A stretch of DNA of 64,000 bases from Catenovulum agarivorans DS-2 (GTDB taxonomy: Bacteria > Pseudomonadota > Gammaproteobacteria > Enterobacterales > Alteromonadaceae): positions 1 to 64,000 of the forward strand of contig NZ_ARZY01000003.1 in NCBI RefSeq assembly GCF_000568405.1. Reading direction: 5' to 3'. The notes under the pieces are model-generated. The model worked only from the letters and a program-made list of their open reading frames with translations. It did no database searches and had not been told where the DNA came from. The position numbers and the translations under genes are program-made. This document shows, piece by piece, positions 17,499 through 26,788 of the stretch (its first letter is position 1; each line of letters begins with the position of its first letter).

Positions 17499-18554
17499 CT
17501 ATTTGCGCTGGGTGTATTTTGTTGATTCTTGCAAACCTGCTTTGAACATTTGTTGCACTTGTTGCGAAGGTGATAGTTTCAATTGATTGTGCATATTGTT
17601 GGTAGCTGCAGTCAAATTTTGTCGCGCTTGCTGCCAAGTTCCTGTTTGATTTAAATGCGGCGATTGTTCACCCTCGACAAATGTATAAGGCCAAGCATGT
17701 TCAGTCCAATACCCATGGCTGATATCAAACTGGACAAATCGTAATGCGCCTTTAAAGTGTGCTAGCAATGGATGTTTAGTTATTATTTTTGCCTGGCCTG
17801 TCAGTTGCAGCATATGGCCATTGTTATGCTCTATGAATGTCAGTCCGGCCAAACCGTTTTGCTGAATATTGCCAAGCGTATTAAAAAATTGATTGCCAGA
17901 ATAGTCTGGAAACAATATGCGATTGCCTTCAACTTTAACAAATCCTGCTAAGCCACCTCTATGTGAAATATCCGCTCCCTGATAAAAACTCGCAATATAA
18001 AATGTGTCCGCTTGCTCTATCAATCCTGTTTGCTGAGCGTTTAACTGCTCTATGCGTGTGCTTTGTGTAAACCCCACAGAACGATTAATGCGAGCATTCA
18101 TTTGGCGAGCTTGAATGTATTTAGGACAATTGCCGAACGATTGTTTTACTTTGAGTTCTATGGCTGTATTTGTCCAGTGAGATATCGATACTGACAAACG
18201 GTTGCGCCGCCTTGTCCAAGGTTCGATGCCCAACAAAGCAATATCACTGAAAGCATTCGATGGTTGGAATTTGTTATCTTGCAACTGTGAGTCAAATGTT
18301 ATGGCTAATTCTTTATCATTTTTGATGGTAACCAATTGATCTTGTGTATTAAATAGTGCGGTTGCCCAAGGTTGCTTGTGTTTATCCACAAATCCTAGCC
18401 AAATAAAGGGTAATTGTTGATAAAAGCTTTGGTGCTGTTCTGGCATAAAGTTACGTATATATTGGTTACCAATCTTTTCCATTTTTCGACTGATACCAAG
18501 TTGTTGGTGCAGCTTTTGCTCGCCCGCATGAAAAGCACTGTTTTGCTCATTCAT
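17499..18554 (-). CDS. Pyridoxamine 5'-phosphate oxidase-like FMN-binding protein
   Basis: A 351-residue protein from the ATG at 18554, which has AAGGG upstream; a longer in-frame start would run into the GST gene. The middle resembles the split-barrel FMN-binding fold, with FIWLGFVDKHKQPWATALF, LLGIEPWTRRRNRLSV, GNCPKYIQAR and a second GADISHRGGLAGFVKVEGNR with FPDYSGN. GNCPKYIQ followed by a second barrel half is common in large PNPOx-like proteins. The gene lies 22 bp after a GST gene on the same strand, suggesting a redox or detoxification pair. Confidence 0.75.
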   Translation of the reverse strand: MNEQNSAFHAGEQKLHQQLGISRKMEKIGNQYIRNFMPEQHQSFYQQLPFIWLGFVDKHKQPWATALFNTQDQLVTIKNDKELAITFDSQLQDNKFQPSNAFSDIALLGIEPWTRRRNRLSVSISHWTNTAIELKVKQSFGNCPKYIQARQMNARINRSVGFTQSTRIEQLNAQQTGLIEQADTFYIASFYQGADISHRGGLAGFVKVEGNRILFPDYSGNQFFNTLGNIQQNGLAGLTFIEHNNGHMLQLTGQAKIITKHPLLAHFKGALRFVQFDISHGYWTEHAWPYTFVEGEQSPHLNQTGTWQQARQNLTAATNNMHNQLKLSPSQQVQQMFKAGLQESTKYTQRK

Positions 18555-18576
18555 AACAATTACCCTTTGATAAGCG

Positions 18577-19215
18577 TTAAAGTTTTGTTTGCAGTGCGAC
18601 ATAGGTTTTTGGCATAGCGACAAACCCAGGTAATTGTTCAAAACGATTCAACCAAGCTTGCACATTTGGGTACAGGTTTAGGTCTATACCGCCTTCTGGC
18701 GCGTGTGCAATATATGAATAATTGGCAACATCAGCTATGGTCGCATGCTTAGCAGCTAACCAATCTCGCTTGGCTAGGTGGGCGTTTAAAGCCGTTAAAA
18801 TTTGCTCACTTACCTGATGTGCTTGCACTAAGTCTAGCTCGTGATTGAACACATGTTTTATGCGTGCACGCGCAGGACCAAACGCAACTGGGCCAGCAGC
18901 AGTTGATAAAAATCGTTGAATTTCAGCCTGTTGCTGTGGGCTTTCAGGATACCACTGGCGGCTAGGGTCGTAAGTGGTTGCTAAATACAGCAAGATAGCG
19001 TTTGAATCTGCAATAAACTGCCCGTTATCCTCTAGCACTGGTACTTGACCAAAACTATTTTTGGCTAAAAAGTCAGCTTGTTTGTGTTCACCGCTGGCTA
19101 AATCAACCTGAATAATTTTTGCTTTTAAGCCTAATAAAGATAAAAACACACTCGCGCGGTGTGAATGTCCTGATAGCTCAAATCCGTATAATTTTAGATT
19201 GTTCATTTTGTTCAC
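18577..19215 (-). CDS. Glutathione S-transferase family protein
   Basis: A 212-residue protein with a thioredoxin-like N-terminal domain (LKLYGFELSGHSHRASVFL; VPVLEDNGQFIADSNAILLYLA, here split after GQF) and an all-helical C-terminal domain with AKHATIADVANYSYIAHAPEGG, the usual N-capping region. The serine in GHSHR sits where GST active-site Ser/Cys residues are found. It is the first gene of a two-gene minus-strand unit and is divergent from a LysR regulator, which probably controls it. Confidence 0.88.
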   Translation of the reverse strand: MNKMNNLKLYGFELSGHSHRASVFLSLLGLKAKIIQVDLASGEHKQADFLAKNSFGQVPVLEDNGQFIADSNAILLYLATTYDPSRQWYPESPQQQAEIQRFLSTAAGPVAFGPARARIKHVFNHELDLVQAHQVSEQILTALNAHLAKRDWLAAKHATIADVANYSYIAHAPEGGIDLNLYPNVQAWLNRFEQLPGFVAMPKTYVALQTKL

Positions 19216-19292
19216 CTGTTTAGTGTTGGTTTGATTAATTGCTTGGATGTATTGTTATCCAATTCAATTTATTGATAAACGTGTGTATTATT

Positions 19293-19311
19293 GATTTATT
19301 GTCAATAAATC
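19293..19311. promoter_or_regulatory. Palindromic LysR-type operator between GST and LysR genes
   Basis: GATTTATTG-T-CAATAAATC is a perfect 9-1-9 palindrome, within an ATTG-N9-CAAT frame. It lies 24 bp before the LysR start and 78 bp before the GST start, the usual location for an LTTR site controlling both directions. Confidence 0.7.
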
Positions 19312-19334
19312 GTGAACAATGATCTGAGGGATAT

Positions 19335-20228
19335 GTGGATAGATTAGACGGAATGCAGGCCGTAGTCGCTGTGGTTGAAACTGGCTCTTTTACTGCCGCA
19401 AGTGAGCGTTTGGGCTTTTCCAAAGCTCTAGTGAGTAAATATGTCGGTGAAATTGAAGCTCAATTAAAGGTAAGGTTGTTTAACCGTACTACCCGGCGAA
19501 TATCACTTACGTCAGCTGGGCAGCAATATTATGCCCATGCAATACAAATGCTTGGCATGTATCAACAAATGTTGGATGACGTTCGCATTGGGCAATCTAA
19601 CCCATCGGGTAAACTCAGAATCAGCGCACCTCATACATTTGCCGATGTAAAACTTTCACCCGTTCTGGGCGAATTTTTAGCACGCTACCCAGATCTTTCA
19701 GTTGATCTTATCGCATCCAATAGAGCGGTTGATATGGTTGAAGAGGGCATTGATGCGCGCATTCGGGTTGGTTCGGTGCAAGATTCTAGTTTAATTGCGA
19801 AACGCATTAACACCTGTCATTTAGTTGTCTGTGCTTCCCCTTGGTATTTAAACCAGTTTGGTGAGCCTGCAGCACCAGAAAAACTTGTTGAGCATGCGTG
19901 TTTAGTCGATAAAAATTTATCCATTGCTAATCAGTGGCCTTTTACTGATAGCGCGGGGCAAAAAACCATTGTTCAAGTGAATGCTCGGTTTTCTTCCAAT
20001 AGCCCAAAAGCTTTGGCAGAAATGGCTGCAGCCGGCAACGGCATTGCTTTGGTTACACAAAACGTGACTGATGAATATATCATAGCCGGCAAGCTTGTGA
20101 GGTTATTCAGCAACTATGTCATCGATGAGTTTAACTTGTATGTGCTATACCCGCATCGAAAATATGTGCCTTTAAAATTGCGCTGTTTTTTAGATTTTAT
20201 GCAGGAAAAATTTGGTGTTGATAACTAA
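19335..20228 (+). CDS. LysR-family transcriptional regulator
   Basis: A 297-residue LTTR. The winged helix-turn-helix spans about residues 1-60 (DGMQAVVAVVETGSFTAASE; LGFSKALVSKYVGEIEAQL; RLFNRTTRRISLT), followed by the effector-binding domain starting SGKLRISAPHTF. The sequence belongs to the group that often controls a divergent detoxification gene. The start is GTG at 19335 with GAGGG before it; the ATG two bases upstream is in another frame and soon stops. Confidence 0.93.
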   Translation: MDRLDGMQAVVAVVETGSFTAASERLGFSKALVSKYVGEIEAQLKVRLFNRTTRRISLTSAGQQYYAHAIQMLGMYQQMLDDVRIGQSNPSGKLRISAPHTFADVKLSPVLGEFLARYPDLSVDLIASNRAVDMVEEGIDARIRVGSVQDSSLIAKRINTCHLVVCASPWYLNQFGEPAAPEKLVEHACLVDKNLSIANQWPFTDSAGQKTIVQVNARFSSNSPKALAEMAAAGNGIALVTQNVTDEYIIAGKLVRLFSNYVIDEFNLYVLYPHRKYVPLKLRCFLDFMQEKFGVDN

Positions 20229-20370
20229 ACTGAACAAGATTTGTCCACGAATGAGCAACAGGTGCTAGCTCACGCTGAATTTGTCCTAGTGCTCAACGAG
20301 TTTGTTAGATTTATTTGTTTAATAAATGTTGTAAATTAGACTATATTACTTGTATTTTGTTGACATTAAG

Positions 20371-22848
20371 ATGAAATTTATTAAAACAAAAACTATATTT
20401 TTTATACTCACCGTAGGTTTGTTAACTGCTTGTAGCCAAGACAGCAAAAAAACACCAGCCGAAAAAACCATAACAAATCAGCTAGACACAATTTTAATTT
20501 ACTCAAAAACGACAGGGTGGCGGCACGACTCAATTGAAACTGGCGTTGCCACTGTGAGTAAACTTGCAAAAGACAAAGGTTTAAAAGTTATTGCTACCGA
20601 AGATGCCAGTGTTTTTAACGATGAGCAATTAGCCAAAATGGCGGCAGTTGTATTTGTCAATACCACTGGAGATGTGTTGGATGATGACGGCCAATTAGCG
20701 TTCGAAAGATACATACAAGCAGGTGGCGGTTTTGTAGGTATTCATTCAGCAACCGATACTGAACACAAAGGTGATTGGTATTGGTACCGTCGCATGATAG
20801 GTGGGGTATTTTTGTCACACCCAGATGACCCATCGAACGTACAACAAGCACGTATTAAGGTTGTCAACGATGCACACCCAGCAACACAAAATTTACCAGC
20901 AGAGTTTTTAATCGCTGATGAATGGTACGACTTCAAAGACCTATCTGACAGGCGTAAAGATTTGTTGGTACTGGATGAAAGCAGCTATCAACAGGGCAAA
21001 CAAGGGTTTTACCATCCATTAGCTTGGTATCATGAATTTGACGGTGGTCGCGTCTTTTATACCGGTATTGGCCATACTAAAGCTGTTTATCAACACCCGC
21101 TTTATTTAGAACACCTGTCTGGCGGCTTAGATTATGCACTAGCCCAACGTAAACCATTAGATTACTCCAAAGCTAAGCCGGACATGCGCAGGTTTGAACA
21201 AAAAGTTGTAACCGATAATTTAGTTGAGCCGGTTAGTTTTTCCTTGTCACCTGATTTAACGACAGCTTTGATCACACAGCGTCGTGGCAAGCTGTTATGG
21301 GTGGATATCGAGTCTGGTGAAAGACATATCATGGTTGAGTTAGACTTATTTGCCAAAGAGCATAAACGCAGCGAGTTTGGTTTTTTGTCGGCCATATTCG
21401 ACCCTAAATTTGAGCAAAATCAACTGGTTTATTTAATGTATGATTTGGTTGATGCATCAAAACAGCACGATTTAATTCAACGCATTTCCCAAGTTAAAGT
21501 AGTGGATAAAAAGCTCGATATGGCGAGCGAACAAGTACTGTTAGATATTCCAATGGATGATACCTGCTGCCATACAGGTGGTAATTTAGAGTTTGATCGC
21601 CACGGCAACTTATTTATCACCATAGGTGACAATACCAACCCGTTTGAATCAAATGGCACAGGGCCTATCAGTAATGTTGCAGACAGAGCACATCATGATG
21701 CGCTGCGAACTTCAGCTAATACTCAAGACTTACGCGGTAAAATTTTACGTATTACCCCTAATAAACAAGGTGGTTATACTATTCCGCAAGGTAATTTATT
21801 TGCCGATAGCAGCAAAGGCCGAGCTGAAATATACGTAATGGGCACACGTAACCCATATACAATGGCAGTCGACCCACAATCAGATACGATTTATTTTGCG
21901 GATATAGGGCCTGATGCGCGTAAAGACAGTGATGAGTTTGGTCCACGTGGTTATTGTGAAATTAATAAAGTGACCGAGCCGGGTAACTTTGGTTGGCCAA
22001 CTATGATAGCAAATAATCTACCGTATCGAATGTACGATTATGCGCAAAAGAAAACGGGCAAATTATTTAACCCATTGGCACCGCAGAACTTCTCTCCGCG
22101 TAACACTGGTCTAACCGAGTTGCCGCAAGCACAACCCGCTGTTTTATATTACCCGTATGCGCCATCAGCGGAATTTCCTGAATTGGGCCAAGGCGGACGT
22201 AACTCTCTAGTCGCTGGTATTTACCCTTCTGGTGACGGTTATGCCTACCCAAAATACTTTGAGAGAAAACTCTTTATTGGCGACTTTATGCGCCATTGGT
22301 TAAAAGTTGTAACTTTGGATAAATTTGACCGAGTGGTAAAAATTGACAATTTTGCTGAGCATGTCGAATTTGCTGGACTATTGGATATGCAAATAGATGC
22401 AAAAGGCCGTTTATGGGTTCTTGAATATGGTGTGAAATGGTGGCCAGAAGAATCGCCTGAAGCTAAATTAAGTTTCTTTGATTTTAACCATGCGCCAATT
22501 GAACAAATTATCGCTAAATTGAGTGTAGGCAAAGAGCAAGAAGTTGAACCGCAGTCTGATAAGGTGGTTGATCATCAAACTCAAGTAGCAATCAGTGAAG
22601 GTAAAGACGCCGCGAAAGAAAACCGATGTATTGGCTGTCATCAAGAAAAACAAACTTCAGTTGGCCCAAGTTTTATGCAGGTCGCGAATAAATACAGTCA
22701 AGTGGAAGAAGGTAAAAATAAGATAGCTGAGGTTATTGCTAAAGGTAGCTCAGGGCAGTGGGGCGAGCATCAAATGCCACCACATGACTTTTTACCACAA
22801 GATACACGTGAGCTGATTGCCGAATATATTTTGTCATTGGCAGAATAG
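20371..22848 (+). CDS. ThuA domain / PQQ-type sugar dehydrogenase / cytochrome c lipoprotein
   Basis: An 825-residue envelope protein. The ATG at 20371 gives a short lipoprotein signal with lipobox LLTAC, cysteine at residue 21. Three parts follow: a ThuA-like glutamine-amidotransferase fold (TGWRHDSIETGV, GGFVGIHSATDTEH, about 25-270), a glucose/sorbosone-dehydrogenase beta-propeller (DDTCCHTGGNLEFD, LRGKILRITPN, MGTRNPYTMAVD, NFGWP, about 290-710) and a C-terminal haem domain with CIGCH and MPPHDF. It probably oxidises a sugar and passes electrons to its own haem. The substrate is unknown. A larger protein with a similar propeller is encoded at 26.8-33.4 kb. Confidence 0.85.
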   Translation: MKFIKTKTIFFILTVGLLTACSQDSKKTPAEKTITNQLDTILIYSKTTGWRHDSIETGVATVSKLAKDKGLKVIATEDASVFNDEQLAKMAAVVFVNTTGDVLDDDGQLAFERYIQAGGGFVGIHSATDTEHKGDWYWYRRMIGGVFLSHPDDPSNVQQARIKVVNDAHPATQNLPAEFLIADEWYDFKDLSDRRKDLLVLDESSYQQGKQGFYHPLAWYHEFDGGRVFYTGIGHTKAVYQHPLYLEHLSGGLDYALAQRKPLDYSKAKPDMRRFEQKVVTDNLVEPVSFSLSPDLTTALITQRRGKLLWVDIESGERHIMVELDLFAKEHKRSEFGFLSAIFDPKFEQNQLVYLMYDLVDASKQHDLIQRISQVKVVDKKLDMASEQVLLDIPMDDTCCHTGGNLEFDRHGNLFITIGDNTNPFESNGTGPISNVADRAHHDALRTSANTQDLRGKILRITPNKQGGYTIPQGNLFADSSKGRAEIYVMGTRNPYTMAVDPQSDTIYFADIGPDARKDSDEFGPRGYCEINKVTEPGNFGWPTMIANNLPYRMYDYAQKKTGKLFNPLAPQNFSPRNTGLTELPQAQPAVLYYPYAPSAEFPELGQGGRNSLVAGIYPSGDGYAYPKYFERKLFIGDFMRHWLKVVTLDKFDRVVKIDNFAEHVEFAGLLDMQIDAKGRLWVLEYGVKWWPEESPEAKLSFFDFNHAPIEQIIAKLSVGKEQEVEPQSDKVVDHQTQVAISEGKDAAKENRCIGCHQEKQTSVGPSFMQVANKYSQVEEGKNKIAEVIAKGSSGQWGEHQMPPHDFLPQDTRELIAEYILSLAE

Positions 22849-22955
22849 CTCGGAGTTACTGAAATCTTATTGGGTAAAAAATCTGCAAAAAAGCTTTGTA
22901 ATTATAGCTAATAAGCGTATAAGGCAGTTAAATTTTGACTGCCGAGGTTACCCTA

Positions 22956-24020
22956 ATGAACCTACATTTTGCTGATTTTATTGACCTACTAAAAATATTG
23001 GTGCGCGAGCCTTGTGTGGTCGGCTCTGAGCACGCTTTTTACCGCGTTTTGCAACGTGAATTAGAAAGCCGAGGTGCTAAGGTAACTTGGTACGAAGGTT
23101 TGTTAGTTGCACAAGGCAATCAGCCACAATCAGGCTATTTTTCTGCGCATATAGATCGCCATGGTTTGGTGTGTACAGGCCCGAATGAATTTCAATTTGC
23201 AGCATTTGTCGCCGGTAGTCGTTCAGATTTATTGGGTAACTCTGTATCTGAAGCTTTAGTGAAAAAAGTCGCTGGGCGTTTTACCCAAACGCCAGTGTAC
23301 GCTTACGAGCCTTGGTCAGGCGCTTACCGTGGTGCAGGTGTGATTAAAGGCAGTTATACCTGCGAGCACAGAAACAATCTAATTTTTGAAGTTGAAGGTT
23401 TAGAGCACTTAGTTGCTGGTACACCAGTGGCCTTTTCTGACAAATTAGCCATCAATGAAAACTATTTATCTGCACAGCTAGATAATGTGATATCTGCGGC
23501 TGTATTGGTGCATTTATTTAGTTTGGGTTTTCAGGGTACGGTATTTTTTACCGCGCAAGAAGAGGCGGGCAAAAGCTGGCGTTATTTACTTGAATGGTTT
23601 AGACGATTCGGCGCACAGAACAATCAATTATATGTGGTAGATACCTCACCATTTCCAGACCGAAAAACCGCGGATGACCAACAACTAGTATTACGCAATA
23701 AAGACGCCAATGCTGAATTTGCCAAAGGCGCTACTGAACGTGTTGCAACTATTTGTAGTGAGTTAGGTATTAGCGTTATTTTTAAAGATGAATACGTGCG
23801 CTTGAAAAACGAAGAAGCCGCTCAAGCTGGTGGTGAACAGCAGTCTTATGGTAGTACCGAGCTTGGACGTATTATAAGCGCATCGAACGGCAAAGTGACA
23901 GGCACGACGATTCAAATCCCAACCACGGGTTATCACACAATGGAAGAAACAGCGTCTATCAGTTCAGTGAAAGATTTTATTCGAGTATTGATGGCTTTGT
24001 GTCGTAGTGAGCATGCTTAG
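22956..24020 (+). CDS. M42-type metallo-aminopeptidase
   Basis: A 354-residue protein with metal and catalytic motifs of the M42/M20 clan: SAHIDRHG (first His-x-Asp), QLDNVISAAVL (bridging Asp), FTAQEEAGKS (Glu-Glu), YVVDTSPFPD and TGYHTMEET (last His). The segment AINENYLSAQLDN is also typical. The ATG at 22956 has CGAGG eight bases upstream; a TTG seven codons earlier is possible but has no site. It stands alone in its direction, facing gph. The substrate, a peptide or a related compound, cannot be told from sequence. Confidence 0.8.
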   Translation: MNLHFADFIDLLKILVREPCVVGSEHAFYRVLQRELESRGAKVTWYEGLLVAQGNQPQSGYFSAHIDRHGLVCTGPNEFQFAAFVAGSRSDLLGNSVSEALVKKVAGRFTQTPVYAYEPWSGAYRGAGVIKGSYTCEHRNNLIFEVEGLEHLVAGTPVAFSDKLAINENYLSAQLDNVISAAVLVHLFSLGFQGTVFFTAQEEAGKSWRYLLEWFRRFGAQNNQLYVVDTSPFPDRKTADDQQLVLRNKDANAEFAKGATERVATICSELGISVIFKDEYVRLKNEEAAQAGGEQQSYGSTELGRIISASNGKVTGTTIQIPTTGYHTMEETASISSVKDFIRVLMALCRSEHA

Positions 24021-24050
24021 CCAAGCCAAAAGTATTAATTTGTTGCTGAT

Positions 24051-24731
24051 TTATTCTGATTTTAATAACAGCTCCGCTATATCCGCAAAATTTTCAAACA
24101 CCCATTCTGGTTTATGTTTGTTGATGTCTTCGCCATAGTTATAACCATAAGTTAAGCCTATGCTTTGCATATTCGCAGCTTTAGCTGCCAGAATATCATT
24201 GTGTGAATCACCTATCATTATGGTGTTTTCAACCTTGGCATTCAGTTGTTGGCATATGTGCAGTAGTGGTTGAGGAGACGGTTTTTTCTCTGGCAAGCTG
24301 TCGCCACCAAGGCTTGCTGCAAAAAACTCTGCAATTTGTAATTTTTCTAAAATTGGCTGAATAAACTTTTCTGGTTTATTGGTGACTATCGCTAAGGTGT
24401 AGCCTGTGTCTTTTAGTTTAGCTAATGTTGGTGCGACACCTTGGTACAGTTTTGAATGCACACAGACGTTTTCTTGGTAGTTGTTTAAAAACAGTGTCAG
24501 CGCATCATTTGCTAAGGCTGTGTCTAAGTTCGGATCTATTTGTTGGCTACCAGATAAAGCGCGCTCAATCAGTACTTTAGCGCCATTACCAACCCAGGTG
24601 CGAATTTGTTGTTCGCTATAAGTGTTTAGGTTTAATTGGGTTAATGTTTGGTTTACTGCTGCGGCCAAGTCAGGTGCGCTGTCGACTAATGTGCCGTCTA
24701 AATCGAATAGTAATGTGCTGATATTTTGCAT
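24051..24731 (-). CDS. gph: Phosphoglycolate phosphatase-like HAD hydrolase
   Basis: A 226-residue HAD-superfamily phosphatase. Motif I is FDLDGTLVDSAPDLAAAVN near the N-terminus, motif II is IVTNKP, and motifs III/IV are KPSPQPLL and MIGDSHNDILAAKAANM. This combination is that of Gph, which removes phosphate from 2-phosphoglycolate. The ATG at 24731 gives the normal length; an extra 30-residue in-frame extension upstream is unlike the family. No rpe or trpS neighbour is present, unlike the classic dam-rpe-gph-trpS order. Confidence 0.85.
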   Translation of the reverse strand: MQNISTLLFDLDGTLVDSAPDLAAAVNQTLTQLNLNTYSEQQIRTWVGNGAKVLIERALSGSQQIDPNLDTALANDALTLFLNNYQENVCVHSKLYQGVAPTLAKLKDTGYTLAIVTNKPEKFIQPILEKLQIAEFFAASLGGDSLPEKKPSPQPLLHICQQLNAKVENTIMIGDSHNDILAAKAANMQSIGLTYGYNYGEDINKHKPEWVFENFADIAELLLKSE

Positions 24732-24832
24732 TTGTGTTTTATCTTTGCTCAGAATTGACGGCATTTTAGCATGTAGGTGCTGGTGCTGCGAGTAATGTGC
24801 AATCAAGCCCGTTTGAAGCATAATTTTCCTGC

Positions 24833-25000
24833 AGACTTCTATACCACGATTTCTCAGCGCTAAAAGGTTAGTGCACTAAAGTCCATTGGGAGAATAATTT
24901 TCTAAAATCGCTGTTCGCCAATCCATGGCCGCTCGCAAAAGGCATCCATGCCTTTTGAAGTTTTAGAAAATTAGCATCCCAACAGACTTCAATCTGGCAA
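24833..25000. repeat. Intergenic repeat, copy 1 (about 168 bp)
   Basis: This stretch recurs at 25201-25366 with roughly four-fifths identity by eye. Shared blocks include CGATTTCTCAGCGCT, AGGTTAGTGCAC and AATTTTCTAAAA. Internally ATTTTCTAAAA and TTTTAGAAAAT form an inverted repeat, and AAAAGGCAT-CC-ATGCCTTTT forms a hairpin in this copy. No coding frame is credible. Confidence 0.8.
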
Positions 25001-25200
25001 TCTTGTTGCTGTTGTTTTTGCTGTGAAAAATGAGCTTGGTAGGGATGGGAATTGCGAATAAACATTCCACCAGCAGTAAAAATGTTAAGGCGGGAGAATG
25101 GATGTGTTGCGAGCAAAACTTCACAAAACATGGATGTTTTGTGCGAGCGAGTCAGGACGACCTTGAAGCGTTTTTGCGAGGAATACTCCATTTACTTGCT

Positions 25201-25366
25201 GACTTCTTTGGCACGATTTCTCAGCGCTGAAAGGTTAGTGCACCAAAGCCCATTGGAAGCATAATTTTCTAAAAACGCTTTTCGCCAGTCCCTGGCCGCT
25301 CACAAAAGATATCCCTATCTATTGAAGTTTCAGAAAATTAGCATTCCAACAGACTTCTATCTGACA
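25201..25366. repeat. Intergenic repeat, copy 2 (about 166 bp)
   Basis: Direct repeat of 24833-25000, separated from it by 200 bp. It keeps the AATTTTCTAAAA ... CAGAAAATTAGCAT inverted arms. In between (about 25120-25142) lies another hairpin, ACAAAACAT-GG-ATGTTTTGT. The CATGGATG-type cores resemble those in the element at 39.36-39.48 kb. The whole 24732-25384 stretch holds no gene I can support. Confidence 0.8.
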
Positions 25367-25384
25367 TTTTTATTACTGCGCCTA

Positions 25385-25420
25385 AAACAAAAAAGCCACC
25401 TATTTTTCAATAGGCGGCTT
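25385..25420 (-). terminator. Terminator of the DUF1552 operon
   Basis: Read on the minus strand: GCCGCCTATT, loop GAAA, AATAGGTGGC (one G-U pair), then TTTTTTGTTTTAGG. It lies 24 bp beyond the stop of the DUF1552 gene. Confidence 0.88.
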
Positions 25421-25444
25421 TGCGCTCACACAACATAAAACTAA

Positions 25445-26779
25445 CTAAATTTGGAAGCCGTTTATGCCCCCAAAGCTATTACCATAATTCCCCCAACCTA
25501 AACCAAAGGCGTTGGATATATCCCAAAATAGATTCGACATACCCGCGCCGCCAGCGTCAATCGCATTACCAGTACGAATTGCACCGCCTGCGCCGCCAGC
25601 AACATAAGTGCCTGGGTTGTCCATTTGGTGATTACCACCACCCACTTCAGACATAACTAAAATCAAAGTATTGTCGATTAAGGTGCCGCCATAAGCATTG
25701 TCAGGGCGTGCTGCCAATTCATCGATTAACTGGCTGATCATTAGGTTGTACCAGAATGTTTGCGTCGTAAATAAATCTGACTCATTATGCGAACTGACAT
25801 GGCTACGTGTTTCGTTCCAATACAATTTAGGTTCTATACCAAATTCACCCATTCGTTCTCGTATACTTTCAAAATTAATTCGCACGGATTCATCTTGTGC
25901 GCCCATAAATTGAAAGGTTGCTGTTCGGGTAATGTTGGCTTCAAACGCCATTGCAATGTTACGCATTTGCTCTTGTGCAATTAACTCAGCATCAGCATCG
26001 TTATCTGTCATGCCAATTGTCGGACGCGAGTAACTACCATTACCGACATTTAAACTATTGGTTAAGGTGTTTTGGTAAAAGTTAAGCGCTTCTTCATGCT
26101 GCATTAATTTACCTTGTTGTTGTACATTTAAACTATTGGCTTGTAATAAGTCTAAGTTTTCATGCAAAGATTCTAATACGCGGCGACGGCGTAAAGTTTC
26201 TGGCGATGGGTCGCCAGTTGGTTGCCCAACAACATCTGCAAGCAAGTTATCGTAAATTAACTGTGGATCATCTGGCACTAAAACTTTATTGCCGTTTTTA
26301 TCGGTAAAGGGCATATAGTCGGTGCTTATAGCTTTTGATGAAAAACAGCCAACATGCATATTGTTGGTCAGTTGTCCGCCCAAGCTTTCGCCAATGCTAG
26401 TGTCAAAAGTAGGGGCGTAAGACTGACCACCTGAAAACACACCACGACATGCTTCAGGATGGCCTGTACTACCGCCATGACCCGCTAATGTTAAGTTTTT
26501 AATAGGTAACATTTTGTCCCAATGTTTCCCAAGTGGCGCCAGTGGACTGGCATCAAAGCTATTGGCATTGAGCGGCCCTGTGGTGTAGTTGTGCCAGCTA
26601 TCGCGGACACAACCATTTGGGTAAAACACCATGATAAAGCGCTTTGCGTCACCCGCAGCCGCAAAGGCTTTGGATGAAAAAGCAAATTGGCTAGCAAAAG
26701 CGGTCGTTAGACCGGCTTTTGCCATAGTGCGTAAAAAATCACGGCGTTGCATTTTGTTTTTTAAGATATTCATATTCAT
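25445..26779 (-). CDS. DUF1552 protein with Tat signal
   Basis: A 444-residue exported protein. The N-terminus MQRRDFLRTMAKAG is a twin-arginine signal followed by a hydrophobic stretch ending SSKAFAAAG. The mature part matches DUF1552: FIMVFYPNGCVRDSWH, MLPIKNLTLAGHGG, GHPEACRGVFSGG, SIGESLG and the C-terminal LILVMSEVGGGNHQ, a layout reminiscent of DUF1501/sulfatase-like folds. DUF1552 proteins are usually encoded beside DUF1587/1592/1588/1585 haem proteins, as here, with a 9-bp gap. A shared role in periplasmic carbohydrate oxidation is inferred; the reaction of DUF1552 is not known to me. Confidence 0.85.
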   Translation of the reverse strand: MNMNILKNKMQRRDFLRTMAKAGLTTAFASQFAFSSKAFAAAGDAKRFIMVFYPNGCVRDSWHNYTTGPLNANSFDASPLAPLGKHWDKMLPIKNLTLAGHGGSTGHPEACRGVFSGGQSYAPTFDTSIGESLGGQLTNNMHVGCFSSKAISTDYMPFTDKNGNKVLVPDDPQLIYDNLLADVVGQPTGDPSPETLRRRRVLESLHENLDLLQANSLNVQQQGKLMQHEEALNFYQNTLTNSLNVGNGSYSRPTIGMTDNDADAELIAQEQMRNIAMAFEANITRTATFQFMGAQDESVRINFESIRERMGEFGIEPKLYWNETRSHVSSHNESDLFTTQTFWYNLMISQLIDELAARPDNAYGGTLIDNTLILVMSEVGGGNHQMDNPGTYVAGGAGGAIRTGNAIDAGGAGMSNLFWDISNAFGLGWGNYGNSFGGINGFQI

Positions 26780-26788
26780 CTACCTCAA

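Noticed and set aside
25030-25264. Two overlapping plus-strand frames of 66-70 codons
   Set aside because: They lie in the intergenic repeat mosaic, have no recognisable motif or ribosome site.
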